Positions 44,161 through 56,225 of a stretch of 64,000 nucleotides of DNA are shown one piece after another (the stretch's first letter is position 1; every line of letters begins with the position of its first letter). The notes beneath the pieces are model-generated. The model saw only the letters and a program-made list of their open reading frames with translations. It had not been told where the DNA came from and made no database searches. The DNA is from Gordius sp. MW1 (lineage: Eukaryota > Nematomorpha > Gordioida > Gordea > Gordiidae): assembly GCA_964036665.1 (NCBI GenBank), contig OZ038526.1, forward strand, positions 20,646,001-20,710,000. Reading direction: 5' to 3'. The position numbers were made by a program, and so were the translations under genes.

Positions 44161-45407
44161 CAGAGGTCAGATTTGTTTAAATTTTTTTGCCCGAACCCGG
44201 CCCGGTTTGATTTTATGATTAAATTGCCCGCCCGGCCCGCCCGAACCCTTCTCAGTGTCCGCCCGGCCAGGCCCGAAGCGCAAGAACTCCCCGAAATGCC
44301 CGCCCGGCCCGGCCCGAAGCGCAAGAGCTGCCCGAAATGCCCGCCCGGCCCGGCCCGAAGCGCAAGTAAAAGTATTACACTTTTTATTATTAAACATGTT
44401 AAAAAATAAAAAAATGCAGGATATCACACAAATGAACACTTTGAATTGAAATACCACGAGACTTACTTGAAATTGAATGGATTAAATACTGTAAAGTAAA
44501 TGTGAAAAAGAAAATAATAGCGAAGCGATTAAATTTAGTAGAATGAAAATGAATATGAAAACGTTTTTAAGAGAGTTGGATGTTTGTCTAGACTGCACGT
44601 GCACGCACATGCACAGCACATGCGTTCGTTAGTTAGCAATAAAAAAAGGAAAGGACGTAAAAGTAATAGTAAAGTAAATATTCAACAAATTTATTAAAAA
44701 TGCGATACTCTCAACAAGGGTTAAATAAAGGGTACAGACAGAGATCAGAAGAATGCCCGGCCCTTAATAAAGCACACTAAAAAAATAGAATTCTAATTAG
44801 CATTTCGAATCAATCAAATTGTGTTGTGTTGAGCCCACGGTCATGGAGGGATAAAAATATGCATCTTTCATATTATTACAAGTGTGGTTTGGTTAACACT
44901 TCAGAGGTTGGGTCAAAAATGTTAATACGGATGGTATTTGGGGTATTAATTACCCCAAACTAATAGCTATAACTTAGATATTTTATAATTTAAACTTGTT
45001 AAAATTTGTTAATATATTAATTTGTCTATTTGATCAAGTGGTTTTAATTTTATACCTATAATTATAGAAAACGAATTTATTTTGCACAGCATTTTTAAAC
45101 GGCTTGGGGTCATTACCATTATAACCCCACCCGACCTCTGAAGTGTTAAAGGTGAAGCTGTGTAAGGCAATTCAATCTAGCTAGAAATTTTCAAAAATAA
45201 TCCATTTTATATAAAAAGTCACACCCTACCCTAGCCCTACAATAATTTTTTTATGCCCGAATCTTATCAAAGCGTGCCCGCCCGGGCCGCCCGAAAAGTA
45301 AAACGTGCCCGCCCGGGCCCGCCCGAAAGGTAAAATTTAAGACAGTTGACCGGCCCGGCCCGTGGGCCGGGTCGGGCAGCGGGCCGGGCCGGGCAATTTG
45401 GTCTTTG
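44161..45407. mobile_element. hAT element inside Helitron 1
   Basis: Ends CAGAGGTCAGATTTG and CAATTTGGTCTTTG are imperfect inverted repeats. They are flanked by the exact 8-bp duplication ATAGATGC (44153-44160 and 45408-45415). Subterminal DNA consists of GCCCGCCCGGCCCGAAGCGC repeats. No transposase. Confidence 0.8.
44897..45145. mobile_element. piggyBac-like TTAA MITE, nested in the hAT
   Basis: Begins CACTTCAGAGGTTGGG and ends CCCGACCTCTGAAGTG, bordered by TTAA (44893-44896 and 45146-45149). It shares the TAATACGGATGG text with the CACTCCGTTGGC elements at 17.5 and 32 kb. 249 bp, non-coding. Confidence 0.8.
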
Positions 45408-46739
45408 ATAGATGCCCAGGGCGGCCAGGGATAAAATAGCTTTTTTAGATTCTTAAACCTTTTTGTTTTAAAAATATCGGACATTTTCCGGCCAGCAGTT
45501 TCATTTATAACATCATATATAATAATGACGTCATACATACAAGGCTGAAGTTCTCGAATTAGATATTTAAAAGTATAATAAAAATGTTACAATTCTGAAA
45601 CTACCGGCCCGATTTGCGCGATAATTTAGCCGTAGATGCCCAGGCGGCCAGGGGTAAAAAAGCTTTTTCAGATACCTAAAATACCTTTTTGTTTAAAAAA
45701 TATCGGACATTTCGGGGCCAGCAGTTTAATTTATAGCATCATATACAATAATGACGTCCTACATACAAGGCTGAAGTTTTCTCGAATTAGATATTTAAAG
45801 TATAATAAAAATGTTACAGTATACGGTCAATATTATTGGGGTTTAACAAACTATTTAAATTAAATAAATAAAATCTAAATTATGCAATTTTTGCCATTCG
45901 TGTTCGATCATAGAAGCATATTTTAAATAATTATCCATCCTTCAATTAATTATTTTATTATTCATAATTAACCCATACACTTATAGTATTTTCTAGATAT
46001 AATGTAAATAGCAAAACAACGTTTGCCGGGTCAGCTAGTTTAGGTATAAAAAAATGAAATTTATGATTATACTAGCTGTGCCCGGCCAAGCATTGCTTTG
46101 GCTTAGTGCTTATTAATTTTTGATTAAATAATTGGTACCTATCAATAAGAAATATTATGACATAATTTGGGTCAGCTGAAAAAGAGTTTATGATGTGAAA
46201 AAATATATCTTTATATTATGCAAATAAATATTAACATAATAGGAAAAGGCTATTATTTAAATAGTTCAATAAGCAAAAATCTTTTAAAACAATTAATGTT
46301 TCGTTGTAGTGTTAGCATTTGATTCATGTTAATATTAGGATGTGCATAGAGACCTGCACGGGCGGCCCGAGACCCGGCCCGGAAAAGCCCAGGCCCTAAA
46401 TTTCAAAGCTTTAAAATTCCGGGCCGAGCCTGGCCTAGCCCGGAATAATTTAGAAGAGCTTAAGTAGTCTTTTATTCTGTTTAAAACATTCTATAAAATT
46501 TCAAAAAAAATTACAAATTTTTGAATCTGTTAAACACTCATTTTTTCATTTCGCGCTTATTCTAATATACAAACAATATGGAACAAAAAAATCTAAAGCT
46601 GAAAATATTTAGAAAGAATTTTATAAAGTAAAAGAAAATCTATAAAAGAGTGAAGTTTTGAAAAGATTATAAAAAAATATATTTTGTTTTTTGTAAGATT
46701 TGCAAGAATATGTTATCCTATAATTTCTGCTCATCAGGT

Positions 46740-46975
46740 AATTATTAATTGCTATGCAATTTATGGGCTCGTTTTTGGTTGTCCGTTGTCCGTTACCCTC
46801 CCTATCTATTTGCATTGGGTATATTAGGTTATCGATTTTTTAAATTAATGCATGAGAAAGAGGTGCCCCACCCCTCATCTCTATCTCCCTCGGTGTGTTA
46901 TATATAAGATTTGTTAAATTATCTATTATATAATAAACATAAATAAAAGTTGTTTACTTTTAATTGCGATAATGC
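46740..46975 (-). repeat. Family A fragment nested in the hAT
   Basis: Reads AATTGCTATGCAATTTATGG and then the GAGGTGCCCCACCCCTCATC block seen (inverted) at 23300, 24080 and 62690. It lies inside the hAT at 46347-47595, itself inside Helitron 2. Confidence 0.75.
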
Positions 46976-47193
46976 TTAATATGGAACACTCAAGAAAAAT
47001 TGGACAATTATCTATGCAAGCCACTTTCAACAAAACTTAAAAGCCCTGCAAAATTCAATAGAGATCTTATGCCCTCAAGGGCCCATTTGTAAAATGGATA
47101 TGGCATGATCTTCTATGAAGAAAAATGTAGAGGAAAAAGAAGTTGACACCAACACAAAGTTAAAGATCAACGAGAAAAAATAGAATTATCGCA

Positions 47194-47421
47194 TTGGTGG
47201 AAAGACCACAGTGGTCATTTCCAGCGCTTAGCCCTTTTGTTTGTAAGATTTTTTTGACAACTGCTTTTACCTCAAGTGAGAGGTGTTTTTCGTCAACTCG
47301 CAACATTTACGAAGAGCGGAGAAAAAATTTAAACACGGAAATTTTTGATGCCTCTGTGGTTTTTATGCATCAAAATAGTTTATCGATTTATATTTTTTTA
47401 TTTGCTTTTGTTATTTACTAA
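47194..47421 (+). pseudogene. hAT transposase C-terminal fragment
   Basis: Encodes FLTTAFTSSERCFSSTRNIY and EERRKNLNTEIFDASVVFMH, the hATC signature (S.RxFS...R..L....). The remainder of the transposase is absent. Confidence 0.8.
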
Positions 47422-47904
47422 AAAAATTTACCAAAATTATTTGATTCAATTTCTGCAATTACTAAAATTCCGGGCAGGGCCCGGGCCTTGTTTTTAAAGT
47501 TGCAAAAATTCGGGCCCGGGCCGGGCCTAAAATTTTTTCATTTTAAATCCCGGGCTCGGGTCGAGCCTTAAAAAAATCGATTTCGCAGGTCTCTAGATGT
47601 GCATGCTATTCCGATAAATAATATCTTCTGTCATGTCTGCTTTATGTTTATTCCATAAATTGGTGGGACATGGAGAGCTGGAGATCAATAAAACACGAAT
47701 TTATTTTAGATGTGAATTATAGCATGCGTCACTAATTCCTACATACCAATCATTATTATGCTCTAATAAACGCATGGCTTGGCATGCAGTGCGGAAAGTG
47801 GAGTGTGCAACGCCGGTGACCACTTATAACTGCTGGAAACACGTTAGACCAGGGACGTTATGCGAAGAAAAAAACACTCATCTTGATTCGGATGAATAGT
47901 GTAC

Positions 47905-48680
47905 AGTCGACCTATCGCATGCTGCGCGAATTCCATGTGCAAGACGTAGGCACTTCGCAATATTGAAGCTTTTGCGCAAAATTATAGTGTTGACATAGCT
48001 TGAAGAACACAGTTATCATTGTATCTGGGGAATTTAAGGTTATTTTGTTGACATTTGCATTTGTAAAATATACGCGTTGCCCATTTTCTAGATGTACAGC
48101 TAAGGGAACCATAGCAGGACTGCCATGTATAGTAAAGGATAGAAAACGCTATATAGCTTCATTGCTGCTTATTCATCTTCTAGCCTGATACTAAGATTTC
48201 ATCGATGTGAATACTCGCTTGCAGTGATATCTGGTTGAACGGTAAGAACTTTGTTAACCGAATTACAATATTCAACATTGATGTGTGCTCTGCATAATTT
48301 TGATAACAGAGGACAATATGGAACAGCCCACTTACCACCTCGACGCGAAGTTGAATGGATACCCTATTACCACAATCTTTTGTTGATCTTCTTATGTACA
48401 AATGTTCCATTACTGCCGGTAAATGTGTTGCGCACCAAGCCTCGAGGATATCGCTTTATGCCTTTACCATATATCACGCATCCTTATTTTTTGTAACAAT
48501 TTTGTACTTTTAAGTTTAAGATCGGGTATTTCAGCACATATTACATCGTCGATTTCGTTTGGAGGTGATCTAGTTATAAATATGGCCATATGTGTGTATG
48601 GGCATGCAGTTAACCTCTCTTTGCCATTCCTCAGAGTACATTTACCAACACACAGAGCCAAACCTTATGCTTAACAATGA
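47905..48680 (-). pseudogene. Helitron helicase remnant, minus strand
   Basis: Contains MVPLAVHLENGQRVYFTNAN with FFKLCQHYNFAQKLQYCEVP (48112-47912) and, further upstream, RSPPNEIDDVICAEIPDLK (48661-48464). Both are Helitron protein segments, in the right order. Frames are broken. Confidence 0.85.
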
Positions 48681-50224
48681 GATTAATCATTGATTTAAAT
48701 TTCTGGCGTAAAACACCTGCGGCGATGTCATGCCTACCGACTGATGATTGGCCATGAAATAAAAGCTCATGTGCATTGCGCCAAGCAGGATTGCATGTAA
48801 TGTTATAAATAGGTCTGGATGACCTTAATTAGGAACATACGCAATCGAATCTTAGGCGTATTCATGCATATGATGTGGATAAAAGGTTAGTTTACCAACG
48901 TTAATAGTATTAGCGTCGTTAAGAGCTGCATCTCAAAGCATTATTCTGTATAAATAATAGCTCATAGACTGCATTTTAAGTTTGTCTAACCATTGTCTGC
49001 ATTTATCATCTTAACGTTAGAGTAATGTTTTTGTACTTGTAATATTAATAACCATACTTCGTAAAAATACGAAAAAGGATCAAAACGTGAGAATGTTAGA
49101 AAACGTGTTATTTTTATTTAAGAATGGTGATTTAGGGTATCGAGAATATTTATTTGTCACAGGCTTATATATTGTAAAAAAACGGGCGTAGTTGAATAAA
49201 AATTGAGACACAAACGACAAGCAATCGTGGAAAAGCTTTTTAAGGCAATAAGTAGCACATAACGATAAATAATTATAAAAACGTTGTATCTCTCGTCCGC
49301 TAGATGGCAGTAAGCACTACCAAAAACAGGGTTACAGCTGTCGCAGGTCAATATATATAAACCATCTAGGATGCTAAGGTCATGGATCTGGCCAAATTTG
49401 GTGGCAATCGATTGAGAACTTTAGGAGTTATTAGAGGACAAAGAAAACGGAGTGACATTTTTATAAATATAGATTTGTTGATTTAATAAAGATAAAAAAG
49501 AAAATTAATAAATGATTAGTGTATTGTCATTTTATAAGCCAACATTGTCACAACGCTCCATTCTTATTTTAATCACAACCACATACCCATACACTAATAG
49601 TATTTTCTAGAAATAAGCTCACCCAAATTCTTTCATATATTTCCTACTGATAGGTACCAATTATGTAGCCAAATATTAAGGCTAATAATGATTGTGGCAA
49701 GGCAATATTGTGCGGAAATGGGAGAAAATTTGATCATTTTTTTTAAAACTCTCTTTTTTTAATCATGTTTGTAACATAATTTTTTTTATACATTTTAATC
49801 ATTCGTTTTATAAATAATCATGATAATTTTATTTTAGGTATATGTTAGGCGGCTTAAAAATGGTAAAACTAGCATTCTATTTTCTTAATCATAAACTCCG
49901 TATTCTTCTTTTGTAATTATTGTTAAGCGTGACAAAGACGGTCATAGGATTGAGTGACAGATGCTAAAATATATATGGCATATACGCTCTAAATAAATTT
50001 AACGCAATATAACTGCTTAAATGTTTGCGTTGACTAAGCTGCTAGAAACTTGATTAACACATTGTTATAATGCTTGAGGGTAGACAATATTTTTTGGCAT
50101 TTTATTATTTGTGTAGATAAAAAGATTTTGTGGGTTGCCAACGCGAGAACACGCTGTGAAAAGCAATCTGTTTCTAAATCTATACCACAAATTTCTAGAG
50201 ATTGTCCTTGCTACTTGTTAGTGG

Positions 50225-50896
50225 TTAGAGGAAATACAAGCTTAAAAGGAAATTGTAATCTTTTAAATTAAAGGGTAAATCTGTCGGAATTAAAGGGATC
50301 CGTGAGATGAGAGCATATTCTCCAGTGAATGGTCCAGTCAAAATCATGGCTTCAACAACGTTGCACATCAAGCGTTTCGCAGCGAGACGTGTGCCATTGC
50401 AAAGTTTGGGCTGATTGATAATGCGCATCATGATAATCGGGACGCCAATTTTCAAATGTAAAATGTGAGGTGGTATTCCTGGAAGATCAAGTGAATTTAA
50501 AAATTCGATTGGATAATTAACAGCGTCATCAGCAAAAGAACACTGTCAACCGACTTGTAAGTAATTAAATAGCCTTAAATGTATGACAGAATGAGATTGT
50601 AAAGCTCGTGCACGTCTTTATTCATGGAGGCCAGACGAGAATAGTTCTTTGGCGAAGCCAAAGTCGATCAAGATAATGGGCGTTAATATTTGGAAACACT
50701 TTTTCAACACTTTTTGAAGGAACAAAATTGCAGAAGTTGATAGGAAAAAATCATCTGAGCATACATCAACGGACATCACTTCCTGTAGCAATTGATGGGA
50801 AAATATCTCACCTGCAGGATCATTTTGTAATATAACCCGCATATTAGTAGTTAGAACGTTTTGACATAAGGCCACAAAATAGAATATTTTAAGCAA
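50225..50896 (-). pseudogene. Helitron helicase remnant (third copy)
   Basis: Contains NMRVILQNDPAGEIFSHQLL (50896-50618) and IGVPIIMMRIINQPKLCNGT, AAKRLMCNVVEAMILTGPFT (50455-50225). These are consecutive segments of the Helitron helicase C-terminal half, separated by frame changes. Confidence 0.85.
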
Positions 50897-52005
50897 GCAT
50901 TTATTTCGTCCGCAGGGGTGGATCGAGGGAGCCCGGACAGGACATTCAACTTAACAATTAAGCCAGCCAGGGGGGGGGGGTGTAAGGGGAAGGGAGGGTT
51001 AAAATATCAAATAAATTGTATCTAAGCTTGGTTTTTTTGTTATGCCCCTCCAAAAATATAATGTTCTTAAGCCCTCGTAATTTTTACACAAATTATAAAT
51101 TATTTTTATCTTTCGACTAATTTTTATCTGTAACAAGTAAAAACACAACAAACATTTTATTTCAAAAAAATAGAAGGGACCAGACATTACACTTCAGATA
51201 CCAGTTGGGACTAGAGTTGTTATATAATTTCTTCTCAGCAGATTGTGCGGATATCCTGATTTGGTAATTATTTTTTAAACTCTTTTATTTTTAACGCCAA
51301 GTTATCCCATTTCAGATAAATTAATTGTAAATATTCATGTTATAGGTTAGGCAATTTAAAAATATAGAATCAAAAAAACATTTCTCGATAAAAGCTGGCA
51401 AAAATTTTATTACATTCTATTTGTAATTAAAAATAAAAATTAAATAACCAACAAGTCGGGCTCGCTGCTGGGCCCACATGGCTAAGGGGTAGGGCAGGCT
51501 ACCGTAAAAAAATCAATTTCATCCAAAAAAATTCAACCATGAAAATTTTATAACCCCCTCATTTAAAATTTTATAAGTGTCTTAAAGTCTTCGATGTATC
51601 TAAACTATAATATTTTAACCCATTTAATTTAGTTATTAATCAAAAAAACTTTTCAGGAATTTCCCGTTCCCCCCCCCCCCCCCCCCCCCCATTTACGCCA
51701 CTGATTTATCCACAGTGTTGCTATATGTTAAAAAAAGTAAATAGTACTAAGTACCCCCTCCCACTCATGCCCTATTTGTTTCATCAATGTGATGGTTAAT
51801 GTAACTAATGTAATGGCACATGTGGCGGTTCTATTTTCTACAATTTAGGACCATGGGGGAAGGAATTAGTAAAAAAAGGGACCTTACACTAGGCAAGCGC
51901 GTCTTACGGTGGACCTTTATAAGGGTGTGGCTTCTTAGTCTTTTTCTTCCTATTAAGGCGTGTCTATAAAATGGCGCGCCGCACAACATCACTACTTATT
52001 ACTTA
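50897..52005. other. Unassigned repeat-rich DNA
   Basis: Contains GGGTGGATCGAGGGAGCC at 50918, G/C runs (50970) and a run of about 22 C at 51669, followed by TTTACGCCACTGA, which resembles the CAGTGGCGTA hAT terminus in inverted orientation. Probably one or two degraded hAT-like MITEs. Confidence 0.4.
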
Positions 52006-52138
52006 GGTTGATAAAAAGTATATATAAACCATCTAGGATGCTACGGCAATAATCTGGCCAAATTTGGTGGCGTTCGGTCTAGAACTTTAGGATTTATTAC
52101 AGAACAAAGAAAATGGAGTTACATTTTTATATATATAG
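52006..52138 (-). mobile_element. Helitron 5'-end fragment
   Basis: Inverted copy of the Helitron 5' end (CCATCTAGGATGCTACGGCA, CTGGCCAAATTTGGTGGC, GTTACATTTTTATATATA). It may be the 5' end of the helicase remnant at 50225-50896. Confidence 0.7.
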
Positions 52139-52139
52139 C

Positions 52140-52375
52140 TAATATGAGCAGATTTTGAAAGTTACTAACTCGTAGCAATTGCTTCTAATAAATCTGCCTA
52201 TTGCTTGAACAGATTTTGCTGCTTCGACTCCACCTTCGGATAATTTCAATGTGTTATATACTGCCTCCTGCACTGAGTAGCACGGATAGATTGTGGGATA
52301 AGCGCTTGTTAAACAACTGAGTGTGCGTAATCGCACATGTGGAATTGAAGCAAGTGAGCTATTTAACAACTCTAC
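52140..52375. repeat. Dispersed repeat shared with 1367-1580
   Basis: Shares several 10-20 bp blocks in the same order with 1367-1580. No coding potential. Class unknown. Confidence 0.4.
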
Positions 52376-52465
52376 TTATTAACGAATAACTCAACTCTAT
52401 CTCACTCCACTCGTTTTTTTATCACATCGTGCAATTCCATACCTCATATCGCCTTGCAATCCCTG

Positions 52466-53640
52466 TTTTTAATTGCTATGCAATTTATGGGCTCGTTTTT
52501 GGTTGTCCGTTACCCTTCAAGTTATTGGCGCCAGCTTTGTGACCTGGAGGTTCGTGTTCAATCCCAGGCGAGGACAAATTTTTTTTAAATTAAATTAATA
52601 TATTGTTTTTGTAAATACCATGGATAATATAACTTTTTGACCGTCCGCAGGCTACTGACCTATGAAAAAAAATGACCATTGGCCAAATAAATCGAAATTT
52701 TTTTTTCGATTTCGAATTGGTTAACATTGATAATTACCCTATGCCCTTCACTACAAGGGCCTATGCCTCTACTGATATGGGTCCCTGTGCCCCTACAAAA
52801 GCCTATGCCTCTACTGATGTGGGTACCTGTGCCCCTACAAAAGCCTATGCCTCTACTAATGTGGGTTCGAATCCCGGAGAGGGCAAAATTTTATTTATTT
52901 TTTAAATTAAATTAATATATTGATCTTGTTAATACCCTTGATAATATGACTTTTTAACCGTGCCCTGACTACTGACCAATATAAAAAAATGACCATTGGC
53001 CAAATTGTGAATCGGAATTTTTTTTCGTTTTTTTTTTCAAATTAATATATTGTTTATGTTATTACCATTGATAATATGACTTTTTGGTGGTCCGCTGGCT
53101 GCTGCCTCTACAAAAGCCTATGCCTCTACTAATGTGGGTTCGAATCCCGGAGAGGGCAAAATTTTTATTTTTATTTAAATTAAATTAATATATTGTTTAT
53201 GTTAATACCATTGATAATATGACTTTTTGGTAGTCCGCTGGCTGCTGCCCCTACAAAAGCTTATGCCTCTACTAATGTGGGTTCGAATCCCGGAGAGGGC
53301 AAAATTTTTATTTTTATTTAAATTAAATTAATATATTGTTTTTGTTAATACCATTGATAATGTGACTTTTTGGCCGTCCGCTGGCTAATGACCAATGAAA
53401 AACATGACCATTGGCCAAAGTATAAATCGAAATTTTTTTTTCGTTTTTTTTCAAATTAATATATTGTTTTTGTTAATACCATTGATAATATGGCTTTTTG
53501 GCCGTCCGCTGGCTGCTGAAAAAAATGACCATTGGCCAAAGTATAAATCGAAATTTTTTTTCGTTTTTTTACTAGTATGTATCTAAAAACAGTCTCTGGG
53601 TACTGACCAATGGAAAAAATTATCATTAGCCAAATTGTTT
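52466..53640 (-). repeat. Family A element, inverted copy, with tRNA-T-arm-like modules
   Basis: Starts AATTGCTATGCAATTTATGG and contains the inverted CCAATG...GGCCAAA palindromes seen at 22 kb. Interleaved are modules ending GTGGGTTCGAATCCCGGAGA (52859, 53135, 53276) and one GTTCAATCCCAGGCG (52558). Upstream of the first three-part module is a roughly 40-bp tandem repeat (GCCCCTACAAAAGCCTATGC). Each module is followed by an AT-rich spacer with TTAATATATTGTT and TTGATAATATGACTTTTTGG. Confidence 0.65.
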
Positions 53641-55620
53641 TTAAGTAAAGGCTAAAATTTCAAAATGCTCCTCCCAAAATCATTATAAAATACTGAAACA
53701 AATTCTTAAATATTTGATAAAAAAACGTCTATAAGTTTAAAAATAAAATTTAAATTCTTCCATCTAGGAACTTTTCGATTTAAAGTCAGTGTGGAAAATA
53801 AAATTTATCTTCCCTTTTTTGTCCATCCATACGCTTTCTAAACCCGCTATACAATTAACTTTTTATTTTTATCACGCATCAAAATTTTCTAAATATTCCA
53901 AACTTCGTCCTGCAATAATATAAACTTATATATTATAATTCATTAACATCATTTCAAGTAAGTGTATTTTTATAACTTTATTATTAATAGCATAAGTATA
54001 ATGCTTACAATTTTATATAATACAAATATTTTACATTTAAATTTTATAACTAATATGTTTTACATTAAATGCAAACTTTTTAGGCATATTTATGTAATAA
54101 TTATATAGTAGTCAATTTTTTAAATTTGTTTTAGTAAAAATACTTTGTGATCACATTTAAATAATAAATTTCTTATTCTCATGTTTATTTCATAATCACG
54201 AGAAGAGTAAGTCGCTTTTGATTTTTTTAAAATTTTTGATCATGGGGGACAGGTTGCATTCTTTTTTATTCAATTTTTAATATATTTATTAACTATCCAA
54301 ATATTTTAAAAAATTTGTGAGAGTGAGGTTTGCTCGAAAATCCTTCCCTCCGCCCTATAAAGAAACTCTAACAATGTTGCTTTTCTAATGTCATGCTCTA
54401 GAAACAAATGGAGTTTGATGATATCTTTTACAATTTGTGTTTTTATCCCCTAACAAGTTTAGATATGGTTTAATATGAGTGGGTGAAATGAGGATTTGGA
54501 AAAATCATCAAAAATTCATTTACAACTAAATTAATTTTGTTTCCCTCCCCAATCTATCAAATAAAATCGATAATATAAGTTATATACTTCGTGGGTGTAT
54601 TCGTTTTCCTTACCCATGACGTAATCGATTGAGGGGTGGAGACGTAGTTTGTTTAACAAATATTGATATTTATCATTATTACTGTTATTTTTATATGCCA
54701 AGGTTAAACTACATTTTATTACCCTACCCCTATCTTACCCTCTTATCCGCCCACCGCTGACTTGGCGCCTAAGTGTATTTGCCTGAAATGAGGGGGAATG
54801 GGGGGAATAGAAGAGTAAACTAAAATTTATAATAATAATATAGAGAGCACGCGCTCCATTATCTGCCTTTTAGATTAAAATTATAATTGCTATTCAGAAT
54901 TATTCAACATTCCACATAAATTCTTTACAAACTAGGCCAAAATAATTTATACAAAATGTCTAAAATGAGCTTGGATAAAGTTTCTGCAAGAGGAAATTGG
55001 ACTGGAAAATTAGATTTTATCCTTTCTTGCATAGGATTTGACATTGGGTTAGGAAAAAATTACAAATTTATGTTTAATCTTTATGTTAAGGCCAATAAAT
55101 AGATGAGCCTTATTATATAAATCCTTTATTTACTTATCTATTCTTCTATATGCTAATAAATTCTAATAATTGCCCATTGCGCAGAAAAAAAGTTGAAAAT
55201 TTAGGTTTATTTTTAGTCCAATATTATATATTTACCATATATTCTTTAGAAATTTGCAATTTGATAATAAACAAACATAATAATATGTTCTAGTGATAAT
55301 TAGTTTTGTTTATACCACCATCTATAAATATTTTTAGGGGAATGAAATGTTTCATTCATTTAAAGGGTAAAAATGACCGCAAATGTTTGAGGTTTAAATT
55401 ATTTCGATAGAGAATTTTTTAGGAACAAAATTCACTAAATTTGAGTGAATAACGCATTTATTGTCAATAATAGTTAAATCCATAAAACGCTTGCGAACGT
55501 GATTTCGTCCCTTAAAACCTCCATAATTTAAAAAGTATTGGCCCAAAACAGATCTAATAAATGAGACCTACACCCTCGCCAAAAATTATCCTGATCTAAG
55601 ATGGTGATGCAAAAATCGTC
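53641..55620. other. Unassigned AT-rich DNA
   Basis: No ORF with recognisable motifs and no clear repeat boundary. Contains only low-complexity A/T stretches and short C-rich patches near 54720. Confidence 0.35.
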
Positions 55621-55624
55621 TTTT

Positions 55625-56225
55625 TTAATTGGTACGCAATATATGGGCTCGCTTTTTGTTGTTCGTTGTCCGTCCGTCCTCCAACGTTCTGACTTGCTGG
55701 TTTTTGAATTGGTATATTAGGTTAACATTGATAATTAACCTATGCCCTCCCCTACAAGGGCCTACGCCTCTACTGATATGGGTCCATGTGCCCCCCCCCC
55801 TACAAAAGCCATGCCTCTACTAATGTGGGTTCGAATCCCGGAGAGAAAATTTTTTTAAATTAAATTAAAATATTGTTTTTGTTAATACCATCGATAATAT
55901 GACTTTTTGATGGTCCGCAGGCTACTGACCAATGGAAAAAATGACCATTGGTCAAAATGTGATTCGAAATTTTAATCTTTGTTTCGTTTTTAAATTGGTT
56001 ACCATTGATATTTACCCTATGCCCGTCAGTCCAATTATTTTGCATAATTCCCCCTTATAGGTATTCTCGCCCCTTCCCACCTTTCTCGCCCATAAATTGC
56101 ATAGCAAATATGCTACGTTTATACGGAGTATAGATGAGTTTCGTTCCCCCTTCCCTTCCTCCCTTCCCTACCTTTCCCCCTTCCCTTCCCCCTCCCCCTT
56201 CCCACGAGGCCGAAGGCTCGAGTTT
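55625..56225 (-). repeat. Family A element, inverted short copy
   Basis: Begins TTGGTACGCAATATATGGGC and ends in the pyrimidine-rich tract with CCCACGAGGCCGAAGGCTCG. It has one tRNA-T-arm-like module (GTGGGTTCGAATCCCGGAGA near 55822) and one CCAAT palindrome unit. It shows the whole family layout in 0.6 kb. Confidence 0.65.

Larger units (their letters stand above)
41717..46038 (+). mobile_element. Helitron 1
   Basis: The 5' end TCTATATATATATAAATG and the 3' end GTTTGCCGGGTCAGCTAG, followed by T, agree with Helitron ends (TC...CTAG inserted between A and T). The 5' sequence TTTCGACCGATTGCCACTAA recurs inverted at 49.4 and 52.1 kb. The interior carries degraded helicase sequence, a tandem duplication of about 225 bp (45410-45635 and 45637-45830) and a hAT insertion. 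Confidence 0.8.
46347..47595 (+). mobile_element. hAT element inside Helitron 2
   Basis: Ends TAGAGACCTGCACGGG and CGCAGGTCTCTA. The exact 8-bp duplication GATGTGCA flanks it (46339-46346 and 47596-47603). GGCCCGGGCC-type motifs lie inside both ends. It has an hATC remnant and a nested family A fragment. Confidence 0.88.
46072..49473 (-). mobile_element. Helitron 2
   Basis: On the minus strand, the 5' end at 49473 reads TCTATATTTATAAAAATGTC and the 3' end at 46072 reads GGCCGGGCACAGCTAG. It is interrupted by the hAT at 46347-47595 and contains helicase remnants. It lies tail to tail with Helitron 1, 33 bp apart. Confidence 0.75.

Noticed and set aside
44167..44457. Gly/Arg/Ala-rich ORFs on both strands
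   Set aside because: Translations of hAT subterminal GCCCGGCCCG repeats.
52859..52885. tRNA gene
   Set aside because: Only a T-arm-like segment is present; no A-box, anticodon arm or acceptor pairing is visible.
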